From Ptychodera flava (lineage: Eukaryota > Hemichordata > Enteropneusta > Ptychoderidae), in NCBI RefSeq assembly GCF_041260155.1, contig NC_091940.1:25286370-25350369 (forward strand): a DNA stretch of 64,000 bases, given 5' to 3'. Positions 11,580 through 21,860 of the stretch are shown here, in pieces. Position numbers and translations under genes: made by a program. Below the pieces are notes generated by a model, which had not been told where the DNA came from, searched no databases, and worked only from the letters and a program-made list of their open reading frames with translations. Each line of letters starts with the position of its first letter. Positions within the stretch are counted from its first letter, which is position 1.

Positions 11580-11580
11580 A
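10430..11580 (+). mobile_element. 5'-truncated LINE: RT C-terminus, duplicated 3' region and (ATT)n tail
   Basis: About 10440-10798 encodes the C-terminal region seen downstream of many non-LTR reverse transcriptases: LFKQLNILDIYKL, FMYDLINNNLP, STRHKINGNRYVP, and TSLGKFSISYTGCIYWNTLP followed by an SSFRHSL segment. A stop follows, then an AT-rich 3' region and AATAAAG with an (ATT)n tail (about 11530-11579). The 3' region contains a tandem duplication, listed separately. No RT core is present, so the copy is dead. Confidence 0.75.
10773..11308 (+). repeat. 268-bp tandem duplication inside the LINE 3' region
   Basis: TTTCAAGTCT begins at 10773 and again at 11041. Both copies go on with TTAGTGTTTTAAGTGATGAA, then TATATGTATATCAT, and end with CTACTTACT.GTAA.GTAT and TTATTCACTTAGTTA. 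Confidence 0.85.
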
Positions 11581-11904
11581 CATGTAGACGAAGTGTTGAC
11601 ACGCCAAATAATAGGCGTTTCAACATTCCTTTCCGGAGAAGAATAAGAACTTGCAATTGGCATACAAAATAAAAATAACGATAAAATCGTCAGACCTTAG
11701 CATTACTGTCCCTTTAACGCGTTTTGTGATACACGTTTCATCATCATTTTTTTTTCTGTTTTTGGCAACGTTTGCATTAATCCATTAAAAGCACCGTATT
11801 GTACAGTATACAAGTCACTGACAATGACACAGTCCCCCCTTGTAATTGGGGATTTGTCTGTGGAAGAAGCTAATTTGAAGTCAATATAATGGGTACCATC
11901 ATCA

Positions 11905-12480
11905 TCAAATATGCAAATTAGCATTTAATTGAAATGATACTGCTAAATATACAGCTCTAGTATATAAACATCTGTACTAAATTTCACCAACTTTGCTTTA
12001 GTATTTCTTGACATATCACCTTAATTACGAAACTTACTAAATATGCAAATTACCAATGGATTGGCACAATGTTGCTATATGTCTTCGTATAATATTAGAT
12101 CTCTATTATATCAACATCTGTATAACGTTTCAACAACTTTGAGCCAGTTTTTCTTGCCATGTGACCTTAATTACGAAAATTAATTAAATATGCAAATGGG
12201 CAAGTAATTGGCACAATAATGCCATTATGTCTCTGTACACTATTAGATCTCTGTTACATTAATATTTGTAGCAAGTTTCAACAACTTTGAATGGGTTTTT
12301 CTTGACATATCACCTTAATTACCAAAACTCATGTAAATATTTGTATGAGAAATTAATTGGTACAATACTGCCATATCTCTTTGTGCACTATTAGACCTCT
12401 TTGTGACAAAATTTCATGAAATTTGGTGCAGTCTCTCTGGAACAGAACTCTTTATTTCAAAATCATTAATTATGCAAATT
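11905..12480. repeat. ~146-bp tandem repeat, about four copies
   Basis: CACCTTAATTACGAAA-type phrases begin about 12019, 12164 and 12312 (spacing 145-148). Each unit also has AAATATGCAAAT, CTCTGTACACTATTAGA and TTTCAACAACTTTGA blocks. Non-coding satellite-like DNA in an intron of gene 2. A GGAC/GGAT microsatellite follows near 12630-12655. Confidence 0.75.
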
Positions 12481-12705
12481 AGCACTATTTATGCATGCTA
12501 CGCCCAAAACAATGGACGTGATTATGTATGCCATTGTGTATTATCCTTATGACAAGTTTAAATGGAATTGGCTCAGGCACAGTACTTCGACCAACCATAG
12601 TCCCTCCACCCACATGTCTGAGATATCTGCGTGGACGGACGGATGGATGGACGGATTGGGCCCAATCCATAAGTCCCCTGGACGGGGAGTAATAAACTAT
12701 TTTAC

Positions 12706-13053
12706 CTGCAATTGAGATCGCAGTTGCCCGAAACCCTTGTTTTGTTGCTGAGCCGTCAGAAGTGAACACTAACCATAGGGCATTACTCGTTGATGTGAAA
12801 TTACTCGGTCTGGTTGATCCAGAAAACCCAGTAGCGCCACCATAGGTGGGGTTTCGTCCACTCCCCAGATGAACAAAATCATACCCTGTCTCCGTGTCGA
12901 AGAAGTCGAAAGCGATCTTGATAACCTTATTGCGTTCAGTTGTCAGAGACCAAGTACAGTTGAGGTTGTTGTCATAGTTGTCCGGATAGTTTGGTGACGT
13001 AACGGTGACGTGGTTGCTCTTTTCGATTCCGAAACGAATAACTCCGCCACAAC
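12706..13053 (-). CDS. CUB domain exon F
   Basis: Exon 13053 to 12706 (acceptor GAAAACAG, donor GTAAAA), 348 bp, phase 1-1. It starts CGGVIRFGIEKSNHVTVT, then SPNYPDNYDNNLNCTW, FDFFDTETGYDFVHLG, ALWLVFTSDGSATKQGF and RATAISIAG. The CUB core (SPNYP..Y, C-T-W, E..YDFV, SDGS..GF) is clear and the Glu/Asp/Asp set typical of calcium-binding CUBs is present. It has only the first disulfide pair. It is the most divergent intact CUB of the array. Confidence 0.88.
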
Positions 13054-13210
13054 CTGTTTTCAAACGACATTGCCAAAAGTCACTGTCGCCACTCAAACAT
13101 AGAGTTGTCATAATTTCTATGTGCAATCAATAAAAATTATAATGTACTGTAGTAGCGAAGAAAGGGTTTAGTTCAATACAGGTAACGGCTTGCCATAAAT
13201 TCATTATCTC

Positions 13211-13430
13211 CTAACCCTTTGAGTGCTGTAAATTTTCCCACCAAAATTTCAGTGTAAAATTTTACCAATTTTTATGAATTTCTCTGTAATTTTTTGACAA
13301 TTTTGGACTAGATGGTCATCACTTTTCATTGGCTACAACTTTTGATCAAAAGTTTGGAAAAAATCGAAAAAAAATTGTGCGGGTTACATTTTATACAGGA
13401 GACAAAAGTCGACTTTGGCATTCAAAGGGT
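13211..13430. mobile_element. ~220-bp dispersed MITE, copy 1
   Basis: It begins TAACCCTTTGAGTGCTGTAA and ends CATTCAAAGGGT. The same sequence, about 75% alike by eye (TTCATTGGCTACA, GACAAAAGT.GACTTTGGC), recurs at 59360-59584 in gene 3. Confidence 0.65.
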
Positions 13431-13583
13431 ACTCAACATTTGTTGTTTGATATTCAGACTTTTCAGGTTTTCATAGAGCCTCATATTCATAATATCTACT
13501 CGTCCTTTTTTCCGATAGAATGCTTGGCTGGCTTTCATCAAGATAAGCGAACCAATTGTAACTTAACACTAGCTATACCGTAC

Positions 13584-13607
13584 CTTTGCTGTCACCGCCG
13601 CTTCCAC
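13584..13607 (-). CDS. Tiny Gly/Ser linker exon
   Basis: 24-nt exon, acceptor TTTTACAG and donor GTACGG, phase 1-1, encoding GSGGDSK after a split Gly. Same position and phase as the acidic linkers of the array. Short length keeps confidence modest. Confidence 0.5.
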
Positions 13608-13689
13608 CTGTAAAATATGAAAATAATGTTTTGTTTGATTCCTAAACTGAAATCAGGTATGTGAAAACACAATGCTTTTTCTCGGTCCC

Positions 13690-13831
13690 AGGGAACATTT
13701 GGAAAGATAATCACCACATACATTCCCAAACCACATTCGACATTGTCAACAGTGCCTTCATAGATTTCGGTATTGTTTGGGGAAATAATGTCATTCGCAT
13801 CTGCAGTATGCAAAAGGTAATATTCTCCACA
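13690..13831 (-). pseudogene. Decayed CUB exon
   Basis: The minus strand reads CGEYYLLHTADANDII, SPNNTEIYEGTVDNVEC, which parallels CUB starts elsewhere (CG-N-L-S-G-..-I-SPN-Y-D-N-V-D-C). The expected AG before the Cys codon is absent (TATTTG instead) and the second half of the domain is not recognisable. It sits where the array pattern predicts a CUB, between linkers 14225 and 13584. Confidence 0.42.
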
Positions 13832-13954
13832 CAAATAAGTTTGCAACGCGTTAAGTCAGAAATTGCAGCGAGAATGGCAACTTAATGGTGAATTTGATAT
13901 TTTTTGAGAAAAGGTATGCGGATATCTAAGTTGGTTGATAACAAACCACGATGT

Positions 13955-14158
13955 CGATTGGAACTAATTGGGATAATTGGATCTTCATATTTTTAAAATT
14001 TCTAAAAAATAGTAGGTGCCCTATGGCTGAATGTCTCAATATTACAAATTACTCATAAAAACAAGTGTGTAAAGGAAAAAGAAAAGCAGATGAGCTTACA
14101 TTTGCAGATTTTATAGACATTACTTCACCATCCAATTATCCAAAATTAGTTCCAATCG
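13955..14158. mobile_element. 204-bp MITE-like inverted repeat element
   Basis: CGATTGGAACTAATT at the left is mirrored by AATTAGTTCCAATCG at the right, with ATAATTGGAT/ATCCAATTAT inside. TGT stands on both flanks and could be a 3-bp target duplication. Confidence 0.6.
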
Positions 14159-14224
14159 TGTTGAAATAGTTTTCTCTTATATGGTAAAATACTTTTAAGA
14201 AGATAATCAATTCAAAACACTTAC

Positions 14225-14272
14225 CTTCATTTTCCTCCTCCTCCTCTTCTTCTTCTTCTTCTTCTTCTTCAT
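14225..14272 (-). CDS. Acidic linker exon (poly-Glu)
   Basis: 48-nt exon, acceptor AATTCCAG and donor GTAAGT, phase 1-1. It encodes a split Asp followed by a run of Glu and NE. It takes the place of the Asp-rich linkers found before the other CUB exons, with GAA/GAG in place of GAT/GAC. Confidence 0.62.
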
Positions 14273-14596
14273 CTGGAATTAAATGAAAGTGTTATCAATG
14301 CCATTACTTGCTGTACTTGAAGAATGTCATCCCATCTTCCCTGTGTTCATAGATATAAAGGATGTGGATGCATGTTCACGTGTTCGTTGTCGCTGGCTGA
14401 ACTTTTTTTCCATGAATTCCCATGCAAGGCATGTCAGGAGAAATGCTCCAAGATACACATCAAAGAATGATGTTTCAACTTCAGTAAGGACATTCAAAAT
14501 GCCACCATAGGCGTCTATCCTACGATTTCCGACTGGTACAAAATACAGTTACTGAAAAAAGCTACGTAGTTAGTGATTAAATATTTAATTGAAAGT

Positions 14597-14936
<340 letters not shown>

Positions 14937-15005
14937 GGGTTTGAGCCATAAGATTTTAAATCCATACACTAACAGCTCTTGATATTACATGAAGATGACA
15001 CTCAC

Positions 15006-15105
15006 CACGGTAGTCAATGCAGTCGGGGCATGCGCAGTGATCAGGTGTGTTTCCACACCAGTCGTGAGGTGAACAGCATGGATAGATTCCATCTGGATTA
15101 CACTC
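15006..15105 (-). pseudogene. 3' half of hevein-like module 6, split by insertion
   Basis: On the minus strand the exon resumes with [17 protein letters not shown] and continues GNTPDHC, ACPDCIDYRG before donor GTGAGT. Its 5' half is at 17723-17819. The 11 bp GGATTACACTC (15095-15105) are repeated at 17723-17733. Taking one copy away restores a 186-bp exon, the same length as module 4, so the split exon was once normal. The triad is S-H-W. Confidence 0.85.
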
Positions 15106-16169
15106 ATCTTTCGCTTGCCAAGTCTCCGCTACGGGCAGCTGGATGCTTCCCGAAATCAGACCTTGGCTGATAGACCCCCTAGATCGTGTTTTTTAAAGCG
15201 CCACCACACGACTGTATGTGACCAGTAAATAGCCAATCAGATAATCGGTTACTACGAATGTTGTAGTATAGGTCTTTTCCCACTTTTTTTGGTGTTACAT
15301 TTACAAGTATTCGTGGTCACTGTTTACATTTCATGCTACTGAAATCTACTGCTGAAATAACTGATGTGTTCAAAACGTCAAAACAAAGGCCCAGCCGCCA
15401 GCGCGTCTTACTGCAAGATATTCCCAGCTGTCGCTCAACTTGTAAGGTGAAAACATCAACCCGCCACACTCAAAAGATCGTGGCGCGAAATAGAAATGTT
15501 CTGCCCACCGAAGCAAATCTGTTAAACCACTCCTCCAATTTTGACCTCAAAAATTCACGATAAACCCATTACTCAGACGTTGTTCAGACATTGTGGTCCT
15601 GTCAACTGGCGCGACCGGCAGCTATTCTGTTGTTCATATTTTGGGAAAATTGTAAAAATTGTGAGACGATGAACAGGATTTACCCGAACAGAACATCGAC
15701 ACGCCGCGGGAGAAAAAACTAGAAGCATGGCTCGAAAACATGGACTAGGACTTTGTGAAATATGCAAGAACTGGAAATCAAAGAACCGGATTTTGTTTGG
15801 GTGTTGTTCAGAAAAAATCACTTATTCATCACAGTAAGCAATATACTCATCGGTGAATTTCATAGACTACAAGCGTCAGTTTTTTCAAAGTCATCTTCTG
15901 CACTATCGCCATATTCGTCGATTTTTTTTCTTTGAGAGATATCTAATACGCTTCACACGATACAAAGCGTTGCCATACATTTCGTAACCCACGATCACTG
16001 AAACGGAACTTTTCGCCACCTCTCTGAATGACGAGAAAATCGCCCGTAACTTTATCCCCACCACGCAGTAAGATTTCCATGCATGACAATCAAATCCTGT
16101 ATTAAACTCAGGCAAGATTGCCTTCCCACTCCTAAATCTCCGTTTGAGCCATTAGGGTGTCACAGGACG

Positions 16170-17505
16170 AAGGTAAACCAGAGACTTGGTTCAAGTCGGT
16201 GAATTTTCAAAAAGAAAATGATTTGTAAAAGTTCCTCTTGTAAAATTTGGTAGCGATCGAACGCGTTTTCATTTAGTCTGTGCAGCTATAGCAGAAGTGA
16301 GTTAATTTGTGGCAGGTAAAACTTCCCTGTATCGCGTTCACCACAGTTGCGAGTGGAGTGATACGTACCGGCCGCCGCGTACTATGCATATAATATATGC
16401 ATAGTAGCCGCGTCCTATGCATATAATACATGCATAGTACGCGGCGGCCGGTACGTATCACTCCACTCGCGACTGTGTGTATATGCACAGTCGTTTGGAG
16501 AGCTATTCAGCGCTGGGACTATTCGCCCCATAGACGAGAGTACAGAAGCGAGAAATACCCCAAGTCAGGAAACAGAATGGCTATAAAAACCACGCCATGT
16601 CACATTCCGTGTCCGATTTCACTGTGAAAATTAGCAAGTTCAACTATCATGCAACCGTCGATCGTTCCCTACCATTCTAAAAATTCATACCTGATACTTT
16701 ATCTGATTCAAAAACGCTCGTTTCGTGTGATTTTCGGCCGAATTCGACGGACAACTCGCCAAAACCTGGGGGTGAGCAACATTCCGGTCACCTCTTGGGT
16801 ACCTCCACTTTACTGACGTTGGCGCAGCCTACCCATGAGGGATGACTGGAATGTTGCTCACGCTTATGTTTTGGCCAGGTGTCTCTTGAACTCGGCCGAA
16901 AATCACAGGAAATGAGCATTTGTAAGCAGATGAAGTATCAGGTATGAATTTTCGTGTGATTTTCGGCCGAGTTCAGAAGACACGTCGCCAAAACATAAGG
17001 CATGAACAACCTTCCAGTCACCCCTCATGGGTACGCGGCGCTAACGTCAGTAAAGTGGAGGTGCCCAACGTCCACTGTGAGGTGCCCGGAATGTTGCTCA
17101 CGCTTATGTTTTAGCGACGTGTCCGTCGAATTCGGCCGAAAATCACACGAAACGAGCGTTTGTGAAGCAAATCAAGTACCAGGTATGAATTTTGAGAATG
17201 ATAGGGAACGGTCGACGGTTACATGATAGATGAACTTGCTACTTTTCACGGTAAAATCGAACATCGAAGTTGACATGGTGGCAAAATCCCTATACGAAAT
17301 AGCCATTCTGTTTCCAGACTTGAGGTATTTCTCGCTTCTGTATACTCGTCTATGGGGGCGACTAGTCCCAGACTGACTAACTCTCGACGACTGTGATCCT
17401 ACTCCCACATTTCACATGCAAACAGAACACAGATCCTTGCATTCCCGACGTTTCCACCCAACATTACATGTTCACATCACGCACTTGAACCAAGTCTAGT
17501 TAAAC
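16170..17505. repeat. Giant inverted repeat (~1.3 kb) inside the insertion
   Basis: Mirror phrases pair across a centre near 16945: ACTTGGTTCAAGT with ACTTGAACCAAGT (outermost), CCCCATAGACGAG with CTCGTCTATGGGGG, GAGAAATACC with GGTATTTCTC, ATCGTTCCCTA with TAGGGAACGGT, CATACCTG with CAGGTATG. Each inner arm is itself a palindrome with GTGATTTTCGGCCGA and TCGGCCGAAAATCAC at its ends. Confidence 0.8.
16343..16476. repeat. 134-bp palindrome with CGGCCGCCGCGT core
   Basis: GAGTGGAGTGATACGTACCG, then GCCGCCGCGTACTATGCAT, is mirrored by its complement across a short TA-rich centre (two ATGCATA..TATGCAT blocks). It lies in the left arm of the giant inverted repeat and has no partner in the right arm, so it is a later insertion. 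A palindrome with the same GC-rich core is at 20880-20955. Confidence 0.85.
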
Positions 17506-17722
17506 CAGTAAGTAAATCGTGAGAAAAGCTGTGCACAAACAGTGCGGTGGTCGGCGTTGGAAGGTAGGCGTGGTTTTATCTTTGAGTGTAACGCGTGCTC
17601 TGATTGGTCCGCCCGATTTTCTAATTCCATCAAACTCCTTAACGCAAAATAGTGGGGGTATCCCGCACGGCGTAGTTAGTGGAAGACTCCTGTCTGGCTA
17701 ACGAGCCGTGCGAGCGGACGAT

Positions 17723-17819
17723 GGATTACACTCTGATGGACTTCCATCAGCCAAGGGATAATTTGGTCCGCATCGGGCGTCCTCTCTCCATTTAATCTGA
17801 TTATTTCCATCTTCGTCGC
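17723..17819 (-). pseudogene. 5' half of hevein-like module 6, split by insertion
   Basis: From acceptor TCAGAGCAG the minus strand reads [32 protein letters not shown], then runs into the inserted element and stops after SSARTAR. The remaining five to six cysteines are at 15006-15105. Because the exon is phase 1-1 on both sides, skipping it would keep the frame of gene 2. Confidence 0.85.
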
Positions 17820-18600
17820 CTGCTCTGACCACAAACCGAGGAAGTGTTTTTGTATACAAGAAATCGTAAAGAGAAATTTTAGGTGGAATCAACTAGATGA
17901 CAAGCTATTTAGCGACCGACAGAGTTCGCTGCGGTATGTAGAGAATAACTATTGGTGACAAACTTGCTGATAGAAAAGATAATTTTAGGTTCAAGAGAAA
18001 AAGATCTGTGATCCAAAATGAAAAAAACGGCTCCCGGTTGGCGAGTTTTACTGACTCGGCCTTCCGACAAATACTTGGTCTTCCGCGGTTAGAATCCTCT
18101 TTGTATTGTATAGACCTTTGTGCTGCCAGAATAAAATTATGTACTATCTCTGTGGTCTCATATGTTTCGTTCAATATTGTATTATTGCCATGATAGTTCT
18201 GTTGACTTTATGTAAAATATACCCCCCCCTTAAACCGTCTCGTGCAAACTTCAAGCCCCTCCTCACAACCATGTAGTAAAAACTCAGCTCCTTCCCTAAT
18301 CTCCACCTCCGTAAAAATGAAGTCTCCCTAAATTGACGTCACATGGAGCCAATTTATAATTTTGAACGAGTGTTAACATTTCACGATTAGGAGTTGACAT
18401 GAAGCCATGAACGTTGTTAATCGTAATCAGGAATTCAAATGCTTTACTTGTATGTGACATTTTACCAAATTCGTAATTCCTGTTTTCATTAGTCGATAAA
18501 ATTGGTCGATAAAGATACCGGTCAGAAAGTGTTATCGTAATTCAGTATAACAAAGATTGAAATTTGGTATGATTTCAATGTAGATGGTCATGCGAACCGA
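17820..18600. other. Intron of gene 2, no recognisable feature
   Basis: Non-coding; nothing recognised beyond A/T-rich unique sequence. Confidence 0.4.
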
Positions 18601-19165
18601 TTAAATCATGAATTTTGCCCATATTTTGACTGCTATTGTTTGATTTAAGGGCGAAAAAAAGGTTGGCCGAATAATGTCACGAATTCCTATAAACCTGTAT
18701 ACCAAATATCCGGATCTTGCAAACATCAAAGCTACTGAACGGTAAGTTTTGGCTAAAAATTGATTAACGATGATAAAAATTGCCTTTAAAATACAAATTT
18801 GCATATTTCTGCACAAATTGAACAGATCTGAAATAGGTTGTACTTAGAGGCCTATATCCCAAATATCAAAGTTGTTTGACCAGCAGTTCTTCTGAAGACT
18901 TTTAAAGATGTGCTTTACCAAAAATGACAAAAATCGCTTTAAAATGCAAATTTACATATTTCATAACAGTTTGAAGAAATCTTAGTAGGGTCTTCCCTAG
19001 GGTCCTGTATACCAAATATTAAAGCTTCTGGACCAGCCGTTGAAAAGAAGTTTTTGCTAAAAACAGCAAGATTAGCCGAAAACTGCAAATGTGCACATTT
19101 CATCACAATTTGATCTAATTTGATTAAAGTCATCCCCGGAAACCTGTACTTCACATATAAAAGGA
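18600..19165. repeat. ~140-155-bp tandem satellite in an intron, block 1
   Basis: CCTGTATACCAAATAT-type phrases start at 18694, 18851, 19004 and 19143. Each unit also carries GCAAATTTGCATATTTC-like and CAATTTGAA.AAATCT blocks. Further blocks lie at 20270-20416, 21334-21860 and, degenerate, about 61700-62340 in gene 3. Confidence 0.75.
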
Positions 19166-19402
19166 ATCAGACTTGCAGTCTTGAAGAAGAAGCTTTGAAT
19201 GTAAAAAGTTGACAGACGTCGGACGATTGACGATACATATCCACCTGTAAAATAAGCTCTGCGTCGCTGACAGCAGAGCTGAAAACACGTTGCCTACCTG
19301 TACTCGCCAACTGCAAGCTCTCGGCTTGTTCGTTATATATTTTTCGTACACTCTCCGAAGAGGGAAGATTTAATGCAAAGGACTATAACTCTTTTTACTC
19401 AC

Positions 19403-19742
19403 CGTCCAAACCACTCGCTGTTGCTCGAAATCCTGGAAAGCTTTGGGAACCATCTGAATGGAAAGTTAGCCACACGGAATCTCCCGATGACGTCAGGCTG
19501 CCAGGTATCTCACTCCCATCATGCCTCGGTGCAGCGGCATCAGGTGTACTTCCGCTTCCGTACTGAACATAATCATATCCTGTCTCGGTTTGAAAACTGT
19601 TGAAGACCAGCTGTACGTTTCCACCATCAGCATTGGTAACGGTCCAGATGCAGTCAACATTGTCTCCATAGTTTTCGGGATAGTTTGGAGAAGTTATTTC
19701 GATCAGTTCGCCAGCGCTTATGCGGAAATTTGGCCGCATTCT
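19403..19742 (-). pseudogene. CUB domain exon E with a 1-nt frameshift at its first cysteine
   Basis: Splice sites look normal (acceptor TTTCGCAG, donor GTGAGT) and most of the exon reads well: SAGELIEITSPNYPENYG, DNVDCIWTVTNADGGN, FQTETGYDYVQYGSG, HDGSEIPGSLTSSGDSVW and FPGFRATASGLDG. The conserved start Cys-Gly (TGC GGC) is in another frame from the rest; relative to CUB-B one base is missing just after it. With a phase-1 acceptor, translation meets a TAA within ten codons. Either the exon is dead or the base is a sequencing error. Confidence 0.75.
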
Positions 19743-19854
19743 GCGAAAATGTATCAATGGTGGACATTTAATTTTAGCAACTTATGGCAAGTTAGCAGAA
19801 TGAGCATCGATATTTGATCACAAACCAACATAAATTTTAATAGTCAATCATTAA

Positions 19855-20148
19855 AGGGACAAAGTCGGCCATTTTTATGAATTTTATTTGATGCAAGATA
19901 CTACTTATATTGTTTTGACATGTTGAAAAACACTGAATAAATGGGTGACCATGCATATATTCCACCCCGGTTTTAGACAAATGAAATGAAACCATCGGGA
20001 AAATGCATTAATGGTCATAACAATTAATTCATTTTTACGATGGTTTCATGCATGACACCCATTCATTCAGTATTTTTGAACATGTCAAACAATATAAGTA
20101 GTATCTCGTATCGAACAAAATTCATGAAAAATGGCCGACTTTGTCCCT
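19855..20148. mobile_element. 294-bp TTAA-flanked foldback MITE
   Basis: TTAA-AGGGACAAAGTCGGCCATTT at the left is mirrored by AAATGGCCGACTTTGTCCCT-TTAA at the right. Pairing continues inward (ACTACTTATATTGTTT / AACAATATAAGTAGT). Confidence 0.85.
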
Positions 20149-20417
20149 TTAACAATGTATAATTGCTAAACATATTGTTTCACAAATGACATCATGTAGA
20201 GTTCATGCACGTATTTTAACAGGCGACCCAGAGGCCTATAGAGTGTTGCTGTGTTATATAAATAATAACTATTTGTGACAGATGTTTTGATGAAGATCAT
20301 CCCTGGAAACATGTCTACCAAATATCAAAGCTATCAGACAATCATCTTTTGAGAAACATTTTTTGGCAAAAAATGGCAAAATTGCCCCTAAATACAAAAC
20401 TGCAGATTTCCATCATA

Positions 20418-21333
20418 AAGAGGCACTCCCACTTGGTAACATTTTTAAAACACATTTTTTTAATGCCAACGGTCGATATTTGACGTGGCGACTCCGCGCG
20501 GATCGCGAGATATCGATAAAAACATGTCATTTCCCGAGCGTATTTTTCACATCCCGAAGTTTTACGATCGTTTCTGGTTATGACCCAAAATCCCCCGAAA
20601 GTGTGTTGTTGTGCTGATTGACGATATTCTAAGGAGTCCAAAAACGTTCGAATGACGCAATTAATTTACCTCCTACTGCGATGACTTTATATACACCATT
20701 ATCAATGCCTTTACCTCTGGTAATTCTTTTTTAAAACTTCTCCTTAGTTTTTGTCGTTTTCATTATTCTCAATCACTTGTATTAAATTTTTAAACAATAC
20801 CACATAGATATCAGTTTTTACGTGTAAAATATTAGTTGCCTCTGATGACTACATTTTGTCGTCTGCCACACAGTTACGCGTGGTTCGATACATAGCGGCC
20901 GCCGCGTGTGGTATGCGCGCATACCACGCGGCGGCCACTATGCATACTGTGTATCAACCGCACCTATCTGTGCTAGTCACCTATGCGAATTCTGGTGGAA
21001 TCAGCAAACTTTGTTTTCGTTTTTTTGCCGAGTCAGTAGGACTCGGCTTTCTCCCATGGGACATGACCGCTCACCGACGCGAGTGGTACTGCTGTGGCGT
21101 ACAGCAGCGTCAGCGTAGACTCGTACTCCATAGCTTAGTTGACAATGGCCCCAGTGCCGAACGTTCTATGTTCGGAAGCTGAATTCAGGTGGGCCACGGA
21201 ATTCAAACTTTAACTTTTTTGAGGACATGTTTTTATCGATATCTCGCGATCCGCGCGGAGTCGCCATGTCAAATATCGACCGTTGGCATTAAAAAATGTG
21301 TTTTAAAAATGTTACCAAGTGGGAGTGCCTCTT
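20418..21333. mobile_element. 916-bp TIR element with ~113-bp near-perfect inverted ends
   Basis: AAGAGGCACTCCCACTTGG through CGATATTTGACGTGGCGACT and GATATCGATAAAAACATGTC at the left is repeated in reverse complement at the right, almost without mismatch. TA stands on both sides. It sits inside a unit of the intronic satellite, which resumes on the other side. No transposase frame of useful length; the interior holds a GC-rich palindrome. Confidence 0.85.
20880..20955. repeat. GC-rich palindrome inside the 916-bp element
   Basis: GGTTCGATACATAGCGGCCG and CCGCGTGTGGTATGC are mirrored by GCATACCACGCGG and CGGCCACTATGCATACTGTG. Shares the GCGGCCGCCGCGT core with the palindrome at 16343-16476. 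Confidence 0.75.
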
Positions 21334-21860
21334 TAATTTCAATGTATCACATTTAGATCATCGCTAGGAACCTGTGAACTAAATATCAAAGCTAAAAAAC
21401 AAGAGGTTTCACTGAAAACAATTTCGACCAAAATCGACAAAAATTGCCTTAACAACACAAATGTGCATCTTTCATCAAAATTTGAACAAATATGAAAAAA
21501 TGTTGCCCCTATATCCTGAATATCAGAGCTTCCATACCAGCAATTTTCAAGGTATAAAAGACTTTTGACCAAAATTGACAAAAATTGTCCTAAAAACAAA
21601 TTTAAAATCACCACAATTTGAACAAATCTCATCAAGGTTATCCCTATGAACCTGCATATACAATATTAAAATTATTGGACCAGCCGTTTAGGAAAAAAAG
21701 AAGTTTGCCCAATAAAAGCAAAATTAGCCTTGAAAATACAAATTTGCATATTTCACCACAATTTGAACAAATCTGATTAGGGTCATCCCTAGGCACCTGT
21801 ACTTTTAGTATTAAAGGATCCGGACTGGCCGTTTCGAATAAGCTGCTTTAAAAGTAAAAA
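21334..21860. repeat. ~140-bp tandem satellite, block 2
   Basis: Units start near 21371, 21510, 21650 and 21796 with CCTGTGAACTAAATATCAAAG-like phrases, as in block 1. Confidence 0.7.

Larger units (their letters stand above)
10188..11717. mobile_element. TTAA-flanked TIR element split by a LINE
   Basis: The left end TTAA-AGGGTCAGTGATGG (10188) and the right end CATTACTGTCCCT-TTAA (to 11717) are inverted copies; similarity continues about 70 bp inward (TGATGATTTT..CGCTATTTTTGTTTT on one side, the complement on the other). The interior is mostly a LINE 3' part (10430-11580). Related to the 345-bp TTAA element at 48498. Confidence 0.6.
15106..17722. mobile_element. 2.6-kb insertion with 11-bp target duplication and foldback core (Mutator-like candidate)
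   Basis: Bounded by direct repeats of GGATTACACTC inside a coding exon. The tips are weak inverted repeats: ATCTTTCGCTTGC at the left against ATCGTCCGCTCGC read inward from the right. The right half is a giant inverted repeat (16170-17505). No transposase frame is seen. A 9-11-bp target duplication with long inverted repeats suggests a Mutator-like or foldback non-autonomous element; superfamily is inferred only. Confidence 0.72.
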
